In this document: one piece after another, positions 36,869-50,080 of the stretch
How positions within the stretch are numbered: the first letter of the stretch is position 1
How the letters are laid out: each line of letters opens with the position of its first letter
Source: Sesamum alatum
Lineage: Eukaryota > Streptophyta > Magnoliopsida > Lamiales > Pedaliaceae
NCBI GenBank assembly: GCA_034509735.1
Contig: JACGWO010000001.1
Coordinates: 29,391,966 to 29,455,965, forward strand
Direction of reading: 5' to 3'
DNA length: 64,000 nucleotides
Translations under genes and position numbers: made by a program
The notes under the pieces: model-generated
Databases searched by the model: none
What the model saw: the letters and a program-made list of their open reading frames with translations, nothing else
What the model was told of the DNA's origin: nothing

Positions 36869-37126
36869 GAGCCGATTAGGCCTAACTCAATTGGCGAAGT
36901 TGAGGCCCCATGATCCTAGAGGTCATGGGTTCGAACCCCCTGCGTGGGATGGTGTTGTTACTACTGTATAGTAAGTATTATTTCTAACTGTAATAGTTAG
37001 GTGTTATTTATGTGATATTACTGATTTGATTGTTGTAATTATCTCTGTTCGATGTTGATATTCAACACGACTGCTTGTAATCTCTTTACTTCAATTAATA
37101 AAAAGTTCATCGCTTTTAATAAAAAA
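36869..37126 (+). mobile_element. tRNA-derived SINE with A-tail
   Basis: The 5' part carries RNA polymerase III internal promoter boxes: an A-box-like taactcaattgg at 36883-36894 and a B box gggttcgaacc at 36927-36937, with about 32 bp between them as in tRNA genes. A non-tRNA body of about 180 bp follows and ends in an A-run at about 37120. A perfect 14-bp target duplication flanks it (36855-36868 and 37127-37140), so it moved by LINE-type machinery. The tRNA-like fold is not complete enough for a working tRNA. Family name not assigned. Confidence 0.9.
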
Positions 37127-37140
37127 AAAAAGTTAGAATC
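37127..37140. repeat. Right target-site duplication of SINE
   Basis: This is the exact second copy of aaaaagttagaatc; its first bases merge with the SINE A-tail. Confidence 0.9.
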
Positions 37141-37639
37141 AAAATTCAAACTCTCATAGTATGTTGGATAAAAAAATGAAAAAGTTTATCTAATGTAATT
37201 AAAATGCAATTTTACGTCTCGTATTATTATGATTGAATTTTTATTTTAAATATGCATGTTATATTTTCTATTTCATTTAATATATATTATATTGTACATG
37301 TTACATATATTAATTAGAATAAAAAATTAAGCACAATTTGAAAATTAAAATAGAAAATTCAATCCACGCACTACCAACAAGTTCCTCCTTTTTGGTGTTC
37401 TAATTTTTATGTATGGTTTGTAATGTTTCTTTTTGTTATTTCTGAATATTGTATTGTTTAATTTTGTCTTACATGATGTCAATTCACTCGAGTGCTGAGA
37501 TATTCAAATGATACATTCAAGATAGAGAATTTCGTTAAATACACTCTAAAAAGTCTTCTCAAATTCTTGAAAGCGTTTAACAAAATAGCAACAACAAGAA
37601 AGAGGAAAATTTCAAGAAAGAGGAAAATCGAAGGTAAAA
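37141..37639. other. AT-rich DNA, no gene recognised
   Basis: No element or gene could be identified. A 74-codon open stretch at 37492-37716 has low-complexity Lys/Arg content and no recognisable family. Confidence 0.55.
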
Positions 37640-37915
37640 ACCCTCAAAATCACCTTCCTCTTCCCAGCTTTTTACCCAAACCCACCTATCCTAGATTCAA
37701 TGTTAATGCACTCTAAGGTGCTGATTGTCAATCAAGCGGTGCCCCCACTCTCCCACCCCACCGCCCAAGAAAACCAAGAAATGCCGGGGTAAAGAAGGGC
37801 TTTTGGTTCACCAATCTGCGCACGGTACCTCGCGAAAGAGCCACGGTGGAGTTTGTGGTGGAGTGCGCCGAGGACGGCCAACTCATGGCTGCGAACGTGG
37901 AGTTTGTGGTGGTCT
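37640..37915. other. GC-richer island of unknown origin
   Basis: Base composition rises sharply above the flanks. The island contains a 16-bp direct repeat, gtggagtttgtggtgg, near 37847 and again near 37897. Short overlapping ORFs exist (for example 37725-37922, 65 codons), but no protein family is recognised. It could be a captured gene fragment or the remnant of an element. It ends where the AT-rich repeat field begins. Confidence 0.45.
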
Positions 37916-40900
37916 TTATTGATTTTTATAAAGAACTATTATTTGATGTAAAGCAAAACTTCTATAATTTAATAAAAGATTAATTTATTTATGGTAAATA
38001 TTTATTAAAAAATTTACATATATTGATTACTTTAGGTATTTATGTATATTTATAAATAATTATAGATAATTCTAATGTAAAGAACTAAATTATTTATGGT
38101 AAATCAAAATCTCTACAATTTTAAAAAATTAATTTATTTATTATGATTTGTCAAAAATGTTTATTGAAATATATTCAAATTAAATAAAAATTCAATTTCA
38201 AAAGGTAATAAAAAGAGGTTAATATTTTACTCAAATACAAGTATAAATATATAAATAATTTATTATTTATATCAAAATAAAAAATATTTTATTTTATACA
38301 ATGATAAATTTTTAAAATCATTAATGTATTTTTATTTTTACATTTGCAATCTAATATATTTTATAAAAATTGCCTTTACGTAGAATAAGAAATAATAAAA
38401 AATCATTATCTACGTTAATATTATTTTGAGACTTTTGTATGTTATTTGGATTAAATAATTATAATGTAAGAATTACTATTTATATTGAAGCAAAATTTCT
38501 ACAAACTAATTTATTTATTGTGCTCAAATTAAGAATAATTCAATTTCATAAGGTAATAAAAGGAAGGTGGTTAAAATTTACCTCATATATAATTTATATC
38601 AAAATAAAGATATCCTAACTTAAATGGTTATTGTAAAACAAAACTAGATAGTTTTTTTTTTTTTTTTTTGTGAATTTAACATTTAATTAACTCTTATTGT
38701 TTTTTCATATTTATAATGTATATTTATTGAAAATGTCAGAATATGAAATAAGGAGAAATTTGCCAATTTTTAATAGTATATGTTCCATATTAATGCTCTA
38801 AATGTAATTTACTGTGGTATGTTATCTGGATTACTAATTATTTATAGCAAAATTTCTACAATTTAATAAAAAATGATTTCTTTATTATGATTTGTGAAAT
38901 CATTATTTATTGCATTTATTGTAAAGAACTAATTATTTATGTTCTACAATTTTAAAAGAATTAATTTACTTATTATGCCATAAATTTCAAATGAAACATA
39001 ATTTTTCTAGCTTATAGGATCCTACTAATTGTAATATTGCATAGTACTTTTTGCTTCTATTTTATGAATTTTACATTTATTGATTTTTATAAAGAACTAT
39101 TATTTATGTTAAAGCAAAATTTCTATAGTTTAATAAAAGATTAATTTATTATATAATTTACATATAAATAATTATAGATAATTCTAATTTAAAGAACTAA
39201 TTATTTATGTTTAATCAAAATCTCTACAATTTAAAAGGTAATAAAAAGAGGTTAATATTTAACTCAAATACAAGTATAAATATATAAATAATTTATTATT
39301 TACATCAAAATAAAAATATCACTATTAGTGATATTAAATTTTATTAAATTTTTAAAATCATTAATGTATTTTTATTTATATGGACCATAAGATGGCTAAA
39401 TTATTTTATTTTTATATCTATTGATCACTTTTATTATTGCCATTGTTTTTACATTTACAATGTAATGTATTTATAAAAAAATCATTATCTAAGTTAATGT
39501 TATTATTTTGATATTATTTGGATTAAATAATTATAATGTAAGAATTACTGTTTATGTTGAAGCAAAATTTCTACAAATTAATTTATTTATTGTGCTCAAA
39601 TTAAGAATAATTCAATTTCATAAGGTAATAAGAAGGAGGTTAAAATTTACCTCATATACAAATAAATATAATTTATTTTTTATATTAATATACAGATATC
39701 CTAGCTTATATGGTTATTGTAAAAAATCACTAATATCTATAATAAAATTTTAAAATCATTAATGGATTTTTATTTATATGGACCATAAGATGGCTAAATT
39801 AATTTCTTTTATTTTATATCTATTGATTACTTTTATTACTGCCATTGTTTTTATATTTACAATGTAATATATTTATAAAAAAATCATTATCTATTATTTT
39901 GATACTTTTGTATGTTATTTGGATTAAATAATTATAATGTAGGAATTATTATTTCTGTTGAAGCAAAATTTGTACAAATTAATTTATTTATTGTGCTCAA
40001 ATTAAGAATAATTCAATTTCATAAGGTAATAAAAAGGAGGGGGGGGTTAAAATTTGCCTCAAATACAATAAAACAAATTTATTATTTATATAAAAAAAAG
40101 ATATCCTAGCTTATATGGTTATTGTAAAAAATCACTGATACTAAATAGTTTTTCTTTTATTTTTTGTGAATTTAACATTTAATTAACTCCAATTGTTTTT
40201 TCGTATTTATAATGTATATTTATTGAAAATGTCAAAATGAAATAAGGAGAAATTTGCCAATTTTGAATAGTATATGTCCCAACAATATTAATGCTGTAAA
40301 TGTAATTTACTGTGGTATGTTATTTGGATTACTAATTATTTATAGCAAAATTTCTATAAGTTAATAAAAATAATTTATCGCTTATATGGTTATTGTAAAA
40401 AATCACTGATACTGAATAGTTTTTCTTTTATTTTTTGTAGCTTATATGGTTATAAGTTAACTCCAATTGTTTTTTCGTATTTATAGTGTATATTTATTGA
40501 AAATGTCAAATTGAAATAAGGAGAAATTTGCCAGTTTTTTATTTACTATGTAAACGTACTATGAAAAATAACTAATTATTTATGTTCGACAATTTTAAAA
40601 GAATTAATTTACTTATTATGCCATAAATTTCAAAAGAAACATAATTTTTCTAGCTTATAGGATCCTACTAGTTGTAATATTGCATAGTACGTTTTTCTTC
40701 TATTTTATGAATTTTACATTTATTGATTTTTATAAATAACTATGATTTATTGTAAAGCAAAATTTCTATAAGTTAATAAAAGATTAATTTATTTATTAAA
40801 AAATTTACATATATTGATTACTTTTGGTATTTATGACTCCTATTATATTTAAAAATAATTATAGATAATTCTAATGTAAAACAAAATCTCTATAATTTTA

Positions 40901-43900
40901 AAAAATTTAATTTATTTATTATGATTCGTCATTTCTACAATTTTAAAAGAATTAATTTACTTATTATGCCATAAATTTCAAAAAAAACATAATTTTTCTA
41001 GCTTATAGGATCCTACTAGTTGTAATATTGCATAGTACGTTTTTCTTCTATTTTATAAATTTTACATTTATTGATGTTTATAAAGAACTATTATTTATTG
41101 TAAAGCAAAATTTCTATAATTTAATTATTATTAAAAAATTTACATATATTGATTACTTTTAGTATTTATGACTCCTATTATATTTATAAATAATTATAGA
41201 TAATTGTAATGTAAAGAACTATATTATTTATGGTAAATCGTAATCTCTACAATTTTAAAAATTTAATTTATTTATTATGATTTATCAAAAATGTTTATTG
41301 AAATATATTCAAATTAAATAATAATTCAATTTCAAAAGGTAAGAGAAAGAGGTTAATATTTAACTCAAATACAAGTATTAATATATAAATAATTTATTAT
41401 TTATATCAAAATAAAAATATTTTATTTTATAAAATTTATCACTGTTTGTTTTGTGAACTTACATCTATTGATATTAGTTATCTATTTGCAGTTATGATAA
41501 ATTTTTAAAATCATTGATGTATTTTTATTTATATGGACCATAAGATGGTCCATATAAATATTTTTATTTCTTTATCTCTATTGATTACTTTTATTACTGC
41601 CATTGTTTTTACATTTACTATCTAATATATTTATAAAAATTGCCTTTACGTGGAATACGAAATAATAAAAACATCATTATCTAAGTTAATATTATTTTAA
41701 TACTTTTGTATGTTATTTGGATTAAATAATTATAATGTAAGAATTACTATTTATATTGAAGCAAAATTTCTACAAACTAATTTATTTATTGTGCTCAAAT
41801 TAAGAATAATTCACTTTCATAATAAAAAGAAGGTGGTTAAAATTTACCTCATATACAATTTATATCAAAATAAATATATCCTAACTAGTATGGTTATTGT
41901 AAAAAAAAAACTGATACTAGATAGTTTTTCTTTTATTTTTTGTGAATTAAACATTTAATTAACTCCGATTGTTTTTTAACATATATAATGTAGATTTATT
42001 GAAAATGTCAGAATATGAAATAAGGAGAAATTTGCCAATTTTTAATAGTATATGTTCCAATATTAATGCTTGTAATTTACTGTGGTATGTTATTTGAATA
42101 ACTAATTATTTATAGCAAAATTTCTACAATTTAATTAAAGATAATTTCTATATTATGATTTGTGAAATCATTATTTATTGCATTTAATGTAAAGAACTAA
42201 TTATTTATGTTCTACAATTTTAAAAGAATTAATTTACTTATTATGCCATAAATTTCAAATGAAATATAATTTTTCTAGCTTATAGGATCCTACAAATTGT
42301 AATATTGCATAGTACTTTTTTCTTCTATTTTATGAATTTTACATTTATTGATTTTTATAAAGAACTATTATTTATGTTAAAGCAAAATTTCTATAATTTA
42401 ATAAAAGATTAATTTATTTTTGGTAAATATTTATTATAAAATTTACATATAAATAATTATAGATAATTCTAATTTAAAGAACTAATTATTTATGTTAAAT
42501 CAAAATCTCTACAATTTAAAAAAAAATTATTTATTTATTATGAAGTTCAAAAGGTAATAAAAAGAGGGTAATATTTAACTCAAATACAAGTATAAATATA
42601 TAAATAATTTATTATTTACATCAAAATAAAAATATTTTATTATATATAATTTTCCTACTAATTGTAAAATATCTCTATTAGTTTTGTGAACTTACATCTA
42701 TTGATATTAGTTATCTATCTGCGGTTATGATAAATTTTTTATTTTTATTTATATGGACCATAAGATGGCTAAATTAATTTATTTTATTTTTATTTCTAAT
42801 GATTACTTTTATTACTGTCATTGTTTTTACATTTACAATGTAATATGTTTATAAAAAAAAATTCATTACCTAAGTTAATGTATTATTTGGATCAAATAAT
42901 TATAATGTAAGAATTACTATGTTGTAGCAAAATTTATACAAATTAATTTGTTTATTGTGCTCAAATTAAGAATAATTCAATTTCATAAGGTAATAAAAAG
43001 AAGGAGGTTAAAATTTACCTCATATACAAATAAATATTTATATTCAAATACAGATATCCAAGCTTATAGGGTTATTGTAAAAAAATCACTGATATCTATA
43101 ATAAAATTTTAAATATTTATATGGACCATAAGATGGCTAAATTAATTTCTTTTATTTTATATCTATTGATTACTTTTATTACTGCCATTGTTTTTATATT
43201 TACAATGTAATATATTTAAATAAAAAATCATTATCTAAGTTAATGTTATCATTTTGACACTTTTGTATGTTATTTGGATTAAATAATTATAATGTAGGAA
43301 TTACTATTTCTGTTGAAGCAAAATTTGTACAAATTAATTTATTTATTGTGCTCAAATTAAGAATAATTCAATTTCATAAGGTAATAAAAAGAAGGGGGGG
43401 TTAAAATTTACCTCAAATACAATAAAAAAAATTATTATTTATATAAAAAAAAGATATCCTAGCTTATATGGTTATTGTAAAAAATACTAATACTGAATAG
43501 TTTTTCTTTTATTTTTTGTGAATTTAACATTTAACTAACTCCAGTTATTTTTTCGCATTTATAATGTATATTTATTGAAAATGTCAAAATGAAACAAGGA
43601 GAAATTTGCCAATTTTGAATAGTATATGTCCCAACAATATTAATGCTCTAAATGTAATTTACTGTGGTATGTTATTTGGATTACTAATTATTTATAGCAA
43701 AAGTTCTATAATTTTAATAAAAATAATTTATTTATTATGTAAACGTACTATGACAAATCATTATTGAACTAATTATTTATGTTCTACAATTTTAAAAAAA
43801 TTAATTTACTTATTATGCCATAAATTTTAAAAGAAACATAATTTTTCTAGCTTATAGGATCCTACTAGTTGTAATATTGCATAGTACGTTTTTCTTCTAT

Positions 43901-46900
43901 TTTATGAATTTTACATTTATTGATTTTTATAAAGAACTATTATTCATTGTAAAGCAAAATTTCTATAATTTAATAAAAGATTAATTTATTTATTATAAAA
44001 TTTAGATATATTGATTACTTTTGGTATTTATGATTCCTATTATATTTAAAGATAATTATAGATAATTCTAATGTAAAGAACTAAATTATTTATGGTAAAT
44101 CAAAATCTCCACAATTTTAAAAAAATTAATTTATTTATTATGATTTATCAAAAATGTTTATTGAAATATATTCAAATGAAATAATAATTAAATTTCAAAA
44201 GGTAAGAATAATATTTAACTCAAATACAAGTATTAATATATAAATAATTTATTATTTATATCAAAATAAAAATATTTTATTTTATAAAATTTTATCACTA
44301 TTTGTTTTATGAACTTGCATCTATTGATATTAGTTATCTATATGATAAATTTTTAAAATCATTAATGTATTTTTATTTATATGGACCATAAGATGGCTAA
44401 ATTAATTTCTTTTATTTTATCTCTATTGATTACTTTTATTACTGCCATTGTTTTTACATTTACAACCTAATATATTTATAAAAATTGCCTTTACGTAGAA
44501 TACGAAATAATAAAAAAATCATTATCTAAGTTAATATTATTTTGATACTTTTGTATGTTATTTGGATTAAATAATTATAATGTAAGAATTGCTATTTATA
44601 TTGAAGCAAAATTTCTACAAACTAATTTATTTATTGTGCTCAAATTAAGAATAATTCAATTTCATAAGGTAATAAAAAGAAGGTGGTTAAAATTTACCTC
44701 ATATACAATTTATATCAAAATAAAGATATTATTTGGTCATTGTAAAAAAAAAAACAAAAACTGATACTAGATAGTTTTTCTTTTAATTTTTCTTTTATTT
44801 TTTGTGAATTTAACATTTAATTAACTCCGATAATGTATATTTATTGAAAATGTCAGAATATGAAATAAGGAGAAATTTGCCAATTTTTAATAGTATATGT
44901 TCCAATATTAATGCTCTAAATGTAATTTACTGTGGTATGTTATTTCGATTACTGATTATTTGTAGCAAAATTTTTACAATTTAATAAAAAATAATTTATT
45001 TATTTTGATTTGTGAAATCATTATTTATTGCATTTAATGTAATGAACTAATTATTTATGTTCTACAATTTTAAAATAATTAATTTACTTATTATGCCATA
45101 AGTTTCAAATGAAACATAATTTTTCTAGCTTATAGTAATTGTAATATTGCGTAGTACTTTTTCTTTATTGATTTTTATAATGAACTATTATTTATGTTAA
45201 AGCAAAATTTCTATAATTTAATAAAAAGATTAATTTAGTTATGGTAAATATTTATTAAAAATTTACATATAAATAATTATAGTTAATTCTAATTTAAAGA
45301 ACTAATTATTTATGTTAAATCAAAATCTCTAAAATTTTTAAAAAATTAATTTATTTATTATGAAGTTCAAAAGGTAATAAAAAGAGGTTAATATTTAACT
45401 CAAATAAAAGTATAAATATATAAATAATTTATTATTTACATCAAAATAAAAATATTTTATTATATATAATGTTATTAAATTTTTCTACTAATTGTAAAAT
45501 ATCACTATTAATTTTGTGAACTTAAAATTAGTTATCTATTTGTGGCTATGATAAATTTTTAAAATTATTAATGTATTTTTATTTATATGGACCATAAGAT
45601 GGCTAAATTAATTAATAAAAGATTAATTTATTTATGGTAAATATTTATATATAATTATAGATAATTCTAATGTAAAGAACTAATTATTTATGTTAAATCA
45701 AAATCTCTACAATTAAATTAATTTATTTATTATGATTAGTGCAAATTTTTTATTGAAATATTTTCAAATTAAATAATAATTCAATTTCAAAAGGTAAAAT
45801 GCAAATATAAATTACAAAATAATTTAAAATTTATATCAAAATAAAATTATTTTATTTTATCAAGTTTTATTAAATTTTCCTACTAACGGTAAAATATCAT
45901 TATTAGTTTTGTGAATTTACATCTATTGATATTAGTTATCTATTTGCGGTCTTCCATGTTATTTGGATTAAATAATTATAATGTAAGAATTACTATTTAT
46001 GTTGAAGCAAAAATTCTACAAATTAATTTATTTATTGTGCTCAAATTAGGAATAATTCAATTTCATAAGGTAATAAAAAGAAGGTGGTTAAAATTTACCT
46101 CAAATACAAATAAATATAATTTAAAACAACATTTGTTATTTATATCAAAATAAAGATATCCTAGCTTATATGATTATTGTAAAAAATCACTGATATTGTA
46201 TTTATAGTACTAATAGTTTTTCTTTTATTTTTTGTGAATTTATGATTTAATTAACTCCAATTGATTTTTCACATTTATAATGTATATTTAGTGCAAATGT
46301 CAGAATATGAAATAAGGAGAAATTTGCCATTTTGAATAGTATATGTCCCAACAATTTTAATGGTCTAAATGTAATTTACTGTGGTATTTTATTTGGATTA
46401 CTAATTATTTGTAGCAAAATTTCTACAATTTCATAAAAAATAATTTTATTTATTATGATTTGTGAAATCATTATTTATTGCATTTAATGTAAAGAACTGA
46501 TTATTTATGTTCTACAATTTTTAAAATAATTAATTAAATTATTATGCCATCAATTTCAAAGAAACATAATTTTCTAGCTTATAAGATCCTACTAATTGTA
46601 ATATTTCATAGTACGTGTTTCTTCTATTTTATGAATTTTACTCTTATTGATTTTTATAAAGAACTATTATTTATGTTAAAGCTAAAATTCTGTAGTTTTA
46701 TTAAAAAGTTTACATATATTGATTGCTTTTGGTATTTATGACTCCTATTATATTTATAAATAATTATAGATAATTCTAATGTAAAGAACTAATTATTTAT
46801 GTTAAATCAAAACCTCTACAATTTAAAAAAAATTAATTTATTTATTATGATATCTGCAAAATGTTTATTGAAATATTTTCAAATTTAATAATAATTTAAT

Positions 46901-47099
46901 TTCAAATGGTAATAATAAAAAGAGGTTAATATTTGACTCAAATACAAATGTAAATTACAAAATAATTTAATATTTATATCAAAACAAAAATATTTTATTT
47001 TATCAAGTTGTGTTAAATTTTCCTACTAAATGTAAAATATCACTATTAGTTTTGTGAATTTACATCTATTGATATTAGTTATCTATTTGCGATCTTCCA

Positions 47100-47620
47100 G
47101 CTTGTTTGATAAATTGTTAAAATAACTTTACAATCAGTCCTCGGTAGCTCCAATATCCTTCTCGTAAGGGAAAATGTTTCTTGAAGCAAGAAATTCTTAG
47201 TCAAGTGTTCACTTGCCCCTCAACATGAGGAGGTATGTTCTTGTTTATACTAACGATTTAAATAGAGTAAGTGTCGACTCTTTATTATTTTGCTCATTTT
47301 TTCTCTTTAATAACAGATATAAATGGAAACCTCTTGAGGGGGCTAAGTAGTTTTTTCCTTGGGCCTTCTTTAATGCTCTTGTTCCATAGATTACTTCTTA
47401 ATTCCATGGATTACTCTGTCATTTTATCGATCTCTCGGGAAATTTTAGCTCGGATCTGGCTCGGTTAAATTTGAACCAATCACATAGCAAGTGTAATACA
47501 CTTGTCATGTGATTGGTGTATAAGTACGGAAAAGTGACCAATCACATAGCAAGTATATTCCACTTGTTTTATGATTAGTTTGCATTGGCTAAACCAAATG
47601 TATTGCAATTATAGTACTAT
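47100..47620. other. Non-repeat insert inside the AT-rich field
   Basis: The segment has higher complexity and GC than its surroundings and no match to the neighbouring repeat blocks. A 65-codon ORF (47271-47468) is open but unrecognised. Two tandem hairpins close the segment at 47475-47579. It is probably an inserted element or captured DNA; no boundary signature was found on the left. Confidence 0.5.
47475..47579. repeat. Two tandem imperfect hairpins
   Basis: The first, 47475-47517, is accaatcacatagcaagtgt, a two-base spacer and the near-perfect inverse; the arms are 21 bp with two mismatches. The second, 47537-47579, is a more diverged copy. They lie about 62 bp apart. They could be the remains of a small palindromic transposon. 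Confidence 0.75.
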
Positions 47621-48566
47621 TTTTATTTATATGGACCATAAGATGGCTAAATTAATTTCTTTTATTTTATATCTATTGATTACTTTAATTACTGCCATTG
47701 TTTTTACATTAACAATGTAATATATTTATAAAAATAATAAAATCTAAGTTAATGTTATTATTTTGATACTTCTGTATGTTATTTGGATTAAATAATTATA
47801 ATGTAAGAATTAATTTTTATGTTGAATCAAAATTTGTACAAAATAATTTTTTTATTGTGCTCAAATTAGTAATAATTCAATTTCATAAGGTAATAAAAAG
47901 AAGGTGGTTAAAATTTACCTCAAATACATAAATATAATTTAAAATAAAATTTATTATTTATATCAAGATAAAGATATCCTCGTTTTTCTTTTATTTTTTT
48001 GTGAATTTAACATTTAATGAACTCCAATTAACTCCAATTGTTTTCACATTTATAATGTATATTTATTAAAAATGCCAGAATATGAAATAAGGAGAAATTT
48101 GCCAATTTTGAAGTATATGTCCCAACAATATTAATGCTCTAAATGTAGGTTTACTGTGGTATGTTCGAAATTTCTACAATTTAATAAAAAATAATTTATT
48201 TATTATGATTTGTGAAATCATTATTTATTGCATTTAATGTAAAGAACTAATTATTTATGTTCTACAATTTTTTCTACAATTTTTAAAGAATTAATTTACT
48301 TATTAAGCCATAAATTTCAAAAGAAACATAATTTTTCTAGCTTATAGGATCCGACTAATTGTAATATTGCATAGTACGTTTTTCTTCTATTTTATGAATT
48401 TTACATTTATTGATTTTTATAAAGAACTATTATTTATAAGCAAAATTTCTATGATTTAATAAAAAATTAATTTGTTTATGGTAAATATTTATTAAAAAAT
48501 TTGCATCTATCGATTAGTTTTGGTATTTATGACTCCTATTATATTTATAAATAAAAATAGGGATAG

Positions 48567-48935
48567 TTTTACTTTTGGTCTCCTCAGTTAATCACTAAAT
48601 TATTTTTGATGTCCCATATTTTGACATCATTAAGTTTGGTCCCCAAATATTTTTAAAATGATCAAAGTTGGTTCTGACCGTTAGTTGACTGTCTAAATTA
48701 ATGGAGAGACTTTTTTAGAGGGAAAAAAAGGTAGCAAATCACCATAAAGACAAAAAATTCACAGTCCCTTACCTGGCATAGGAAAAAGATCATTTTGGGT
48801 GAAAAATAATAAATCTAGAAAATTTCAGTTTTGATCCCTAAGTTAGTCACTAAATCACTTTTGGTACTCCAGATTCCGACTCATCAATTTCGATCCTTAA
48901 ATTTTCTGAAATGGTAATAGTTAGTCTCTATAATT
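48567..48935. repeat. Direct-repeat pair with 'ttttggtcc'-type motifs
   Basis: The block 48567-48680 (ttttggtctcctcagttaat, cactaaat) reappears as 48828-48935 (ttttgatccctaagttagt, cactaaat) in the same orientation. Between them lie about 145 bp of other sequence. Motifs of this kind are common in plant non-autonomous DNA transposons, but no terminal inverted repeats were seen. It sits in the AT-rich field and breaks it. Confidence 0.55.
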
Positions 48936-49508
48936 TAATTTTTTTTTATTTATTATGATTTGTGCAAAATATTTATTGAAATATTTTAACATTAAATAAT
49001 AATTCAATTTCAAAAGGTAGCAAAAAGAGGTTAATATTGTAAGAATATTTTATTTATCAAATTTGTCTACTAATTGTAAAATATCACTATTAGTTTTGTG
49101 AATTTACATCTATTGATACTAGTTATCTATTTGTGGTCAAAGTGTATAATAACTTGTGGTCAATTTACATCCAACTTGTATGATAAATTGTTAAAATCAT
49201 TAATGTGTTGCAATTATAGTACTATTTTTATTTATATGGACCAATAAGATGGCTAAATTAATTTATTTTATTTTATATCTATTGATTACTTTTATTACTC
49301 CCATTGTTTTTACATTTACAATGTAATATATTTATAAAAAGTTCCTTTACGTCGAATATGAAATAATAACAAAATTATTATCTAAGTTAATGTTATTATT
49401 TTAATACATTTGTATGTTATTTGGATTAAATAATGATAATGTAAGAATTATTATTTATGTAGAAGCAAAATTTCTACAAATTAATTTATTTATTGTGCTC
49501 AACTTAAT

Positions 49509-49860
49509 AATAATTCAATTTCAAAAGGTAATAAAAAGAAGGTGGTTAAAATTTACCTCAAATAATAATAAATATAATTTTTAAAAAAGTTATTATTTAT
49601 ATGAAAAGAAAGATATCCTAGGTTATATGATCATTGTAAAAAATCACTAATATTGTATTTATAGTACTAAATAGTTTTTCTTTTAATAATTCAATTCAAA
49701 AGGTAATAAAAAGAAGGTGGTTAAAATTTACCTCAAATAATAATAAATTTAATTTTTAAAAAAATTATTATTTATATGAAAAGAAAGATATCCTGGGTTA
49801 TATGATCATTGTAAAAAATCACTAATATTGTATTTATAGTACTAAATAGTTTTTCTTTTA
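49509..49860 (+). repeat. Tandem duplication, period 176 bp, two copies
   Basis: The stretch beginning aataattcaa at 49509 is repeated from 49685 and is nearly identical through atattgtatttatagtacta. This is a recent local duplication of one block of the surrounding repeat field. Confidence 0.85.
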
Positions 49861-50080
49861 TTTTTTGTGAATTACATTTAACTAACTCCAATTGTTTTTT
49901 TCACATTTATAATGTATAATTATTAAAAATGCCATAATATGGAATAAGGAGAAATTTGCCAATTTTGAATAGTATATCTCCCAACAATATTAATGCTCTA
50001 AATGTAATTTACTTTGGTATGTTATTTGGTAGCAAAATTTCTACAATTTAATAAAAAATGATTTATAACTATGAAACTTG

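Larger units (their letters stand above)
37916..50080 (+). repeat. 12-kb field of AT-rich patchwork repeats, one orientation
   Basis: Blocks recur many times on the same strand but at irregular distances. The word atggaccataagatggctaa occurs near 39380, 39779, 41535 (variant), 42753, 43120, 44381, 45588, 47630 and 49236 (variant). The word gttatttggattaaataatt is near 38441, 39507, 39914, 41711, 43268, 44558, 45958, 47777 and 49428. A longer block ending in aaaatttacctca follows each of the latter. The order of blocks is broadly kept, with many deletions and duplications, as in a decayed complex satellite with a parent unit of about 1.2-2 kb. The ORFs in it (about 65-82 codons, MLFGLNNYNVRITIYVEAK) are by-products of the repeat. 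Confidence 0.85.

Noticed and set aside
36883..36945. Possible functional tRNA gene (A-box- and B-box-like words)
   Set aside because: The cloverleaf is incomplete, and the unit continues into a body with A-tail and target duplication, so it is a SINE.
38441..46153. Repeated ORFs of 65-82 codons (MLFGLNNYNV...)
   Set aside because: They are translations of one repeated AT-rich block, with variable ends and no codon bias or domain.
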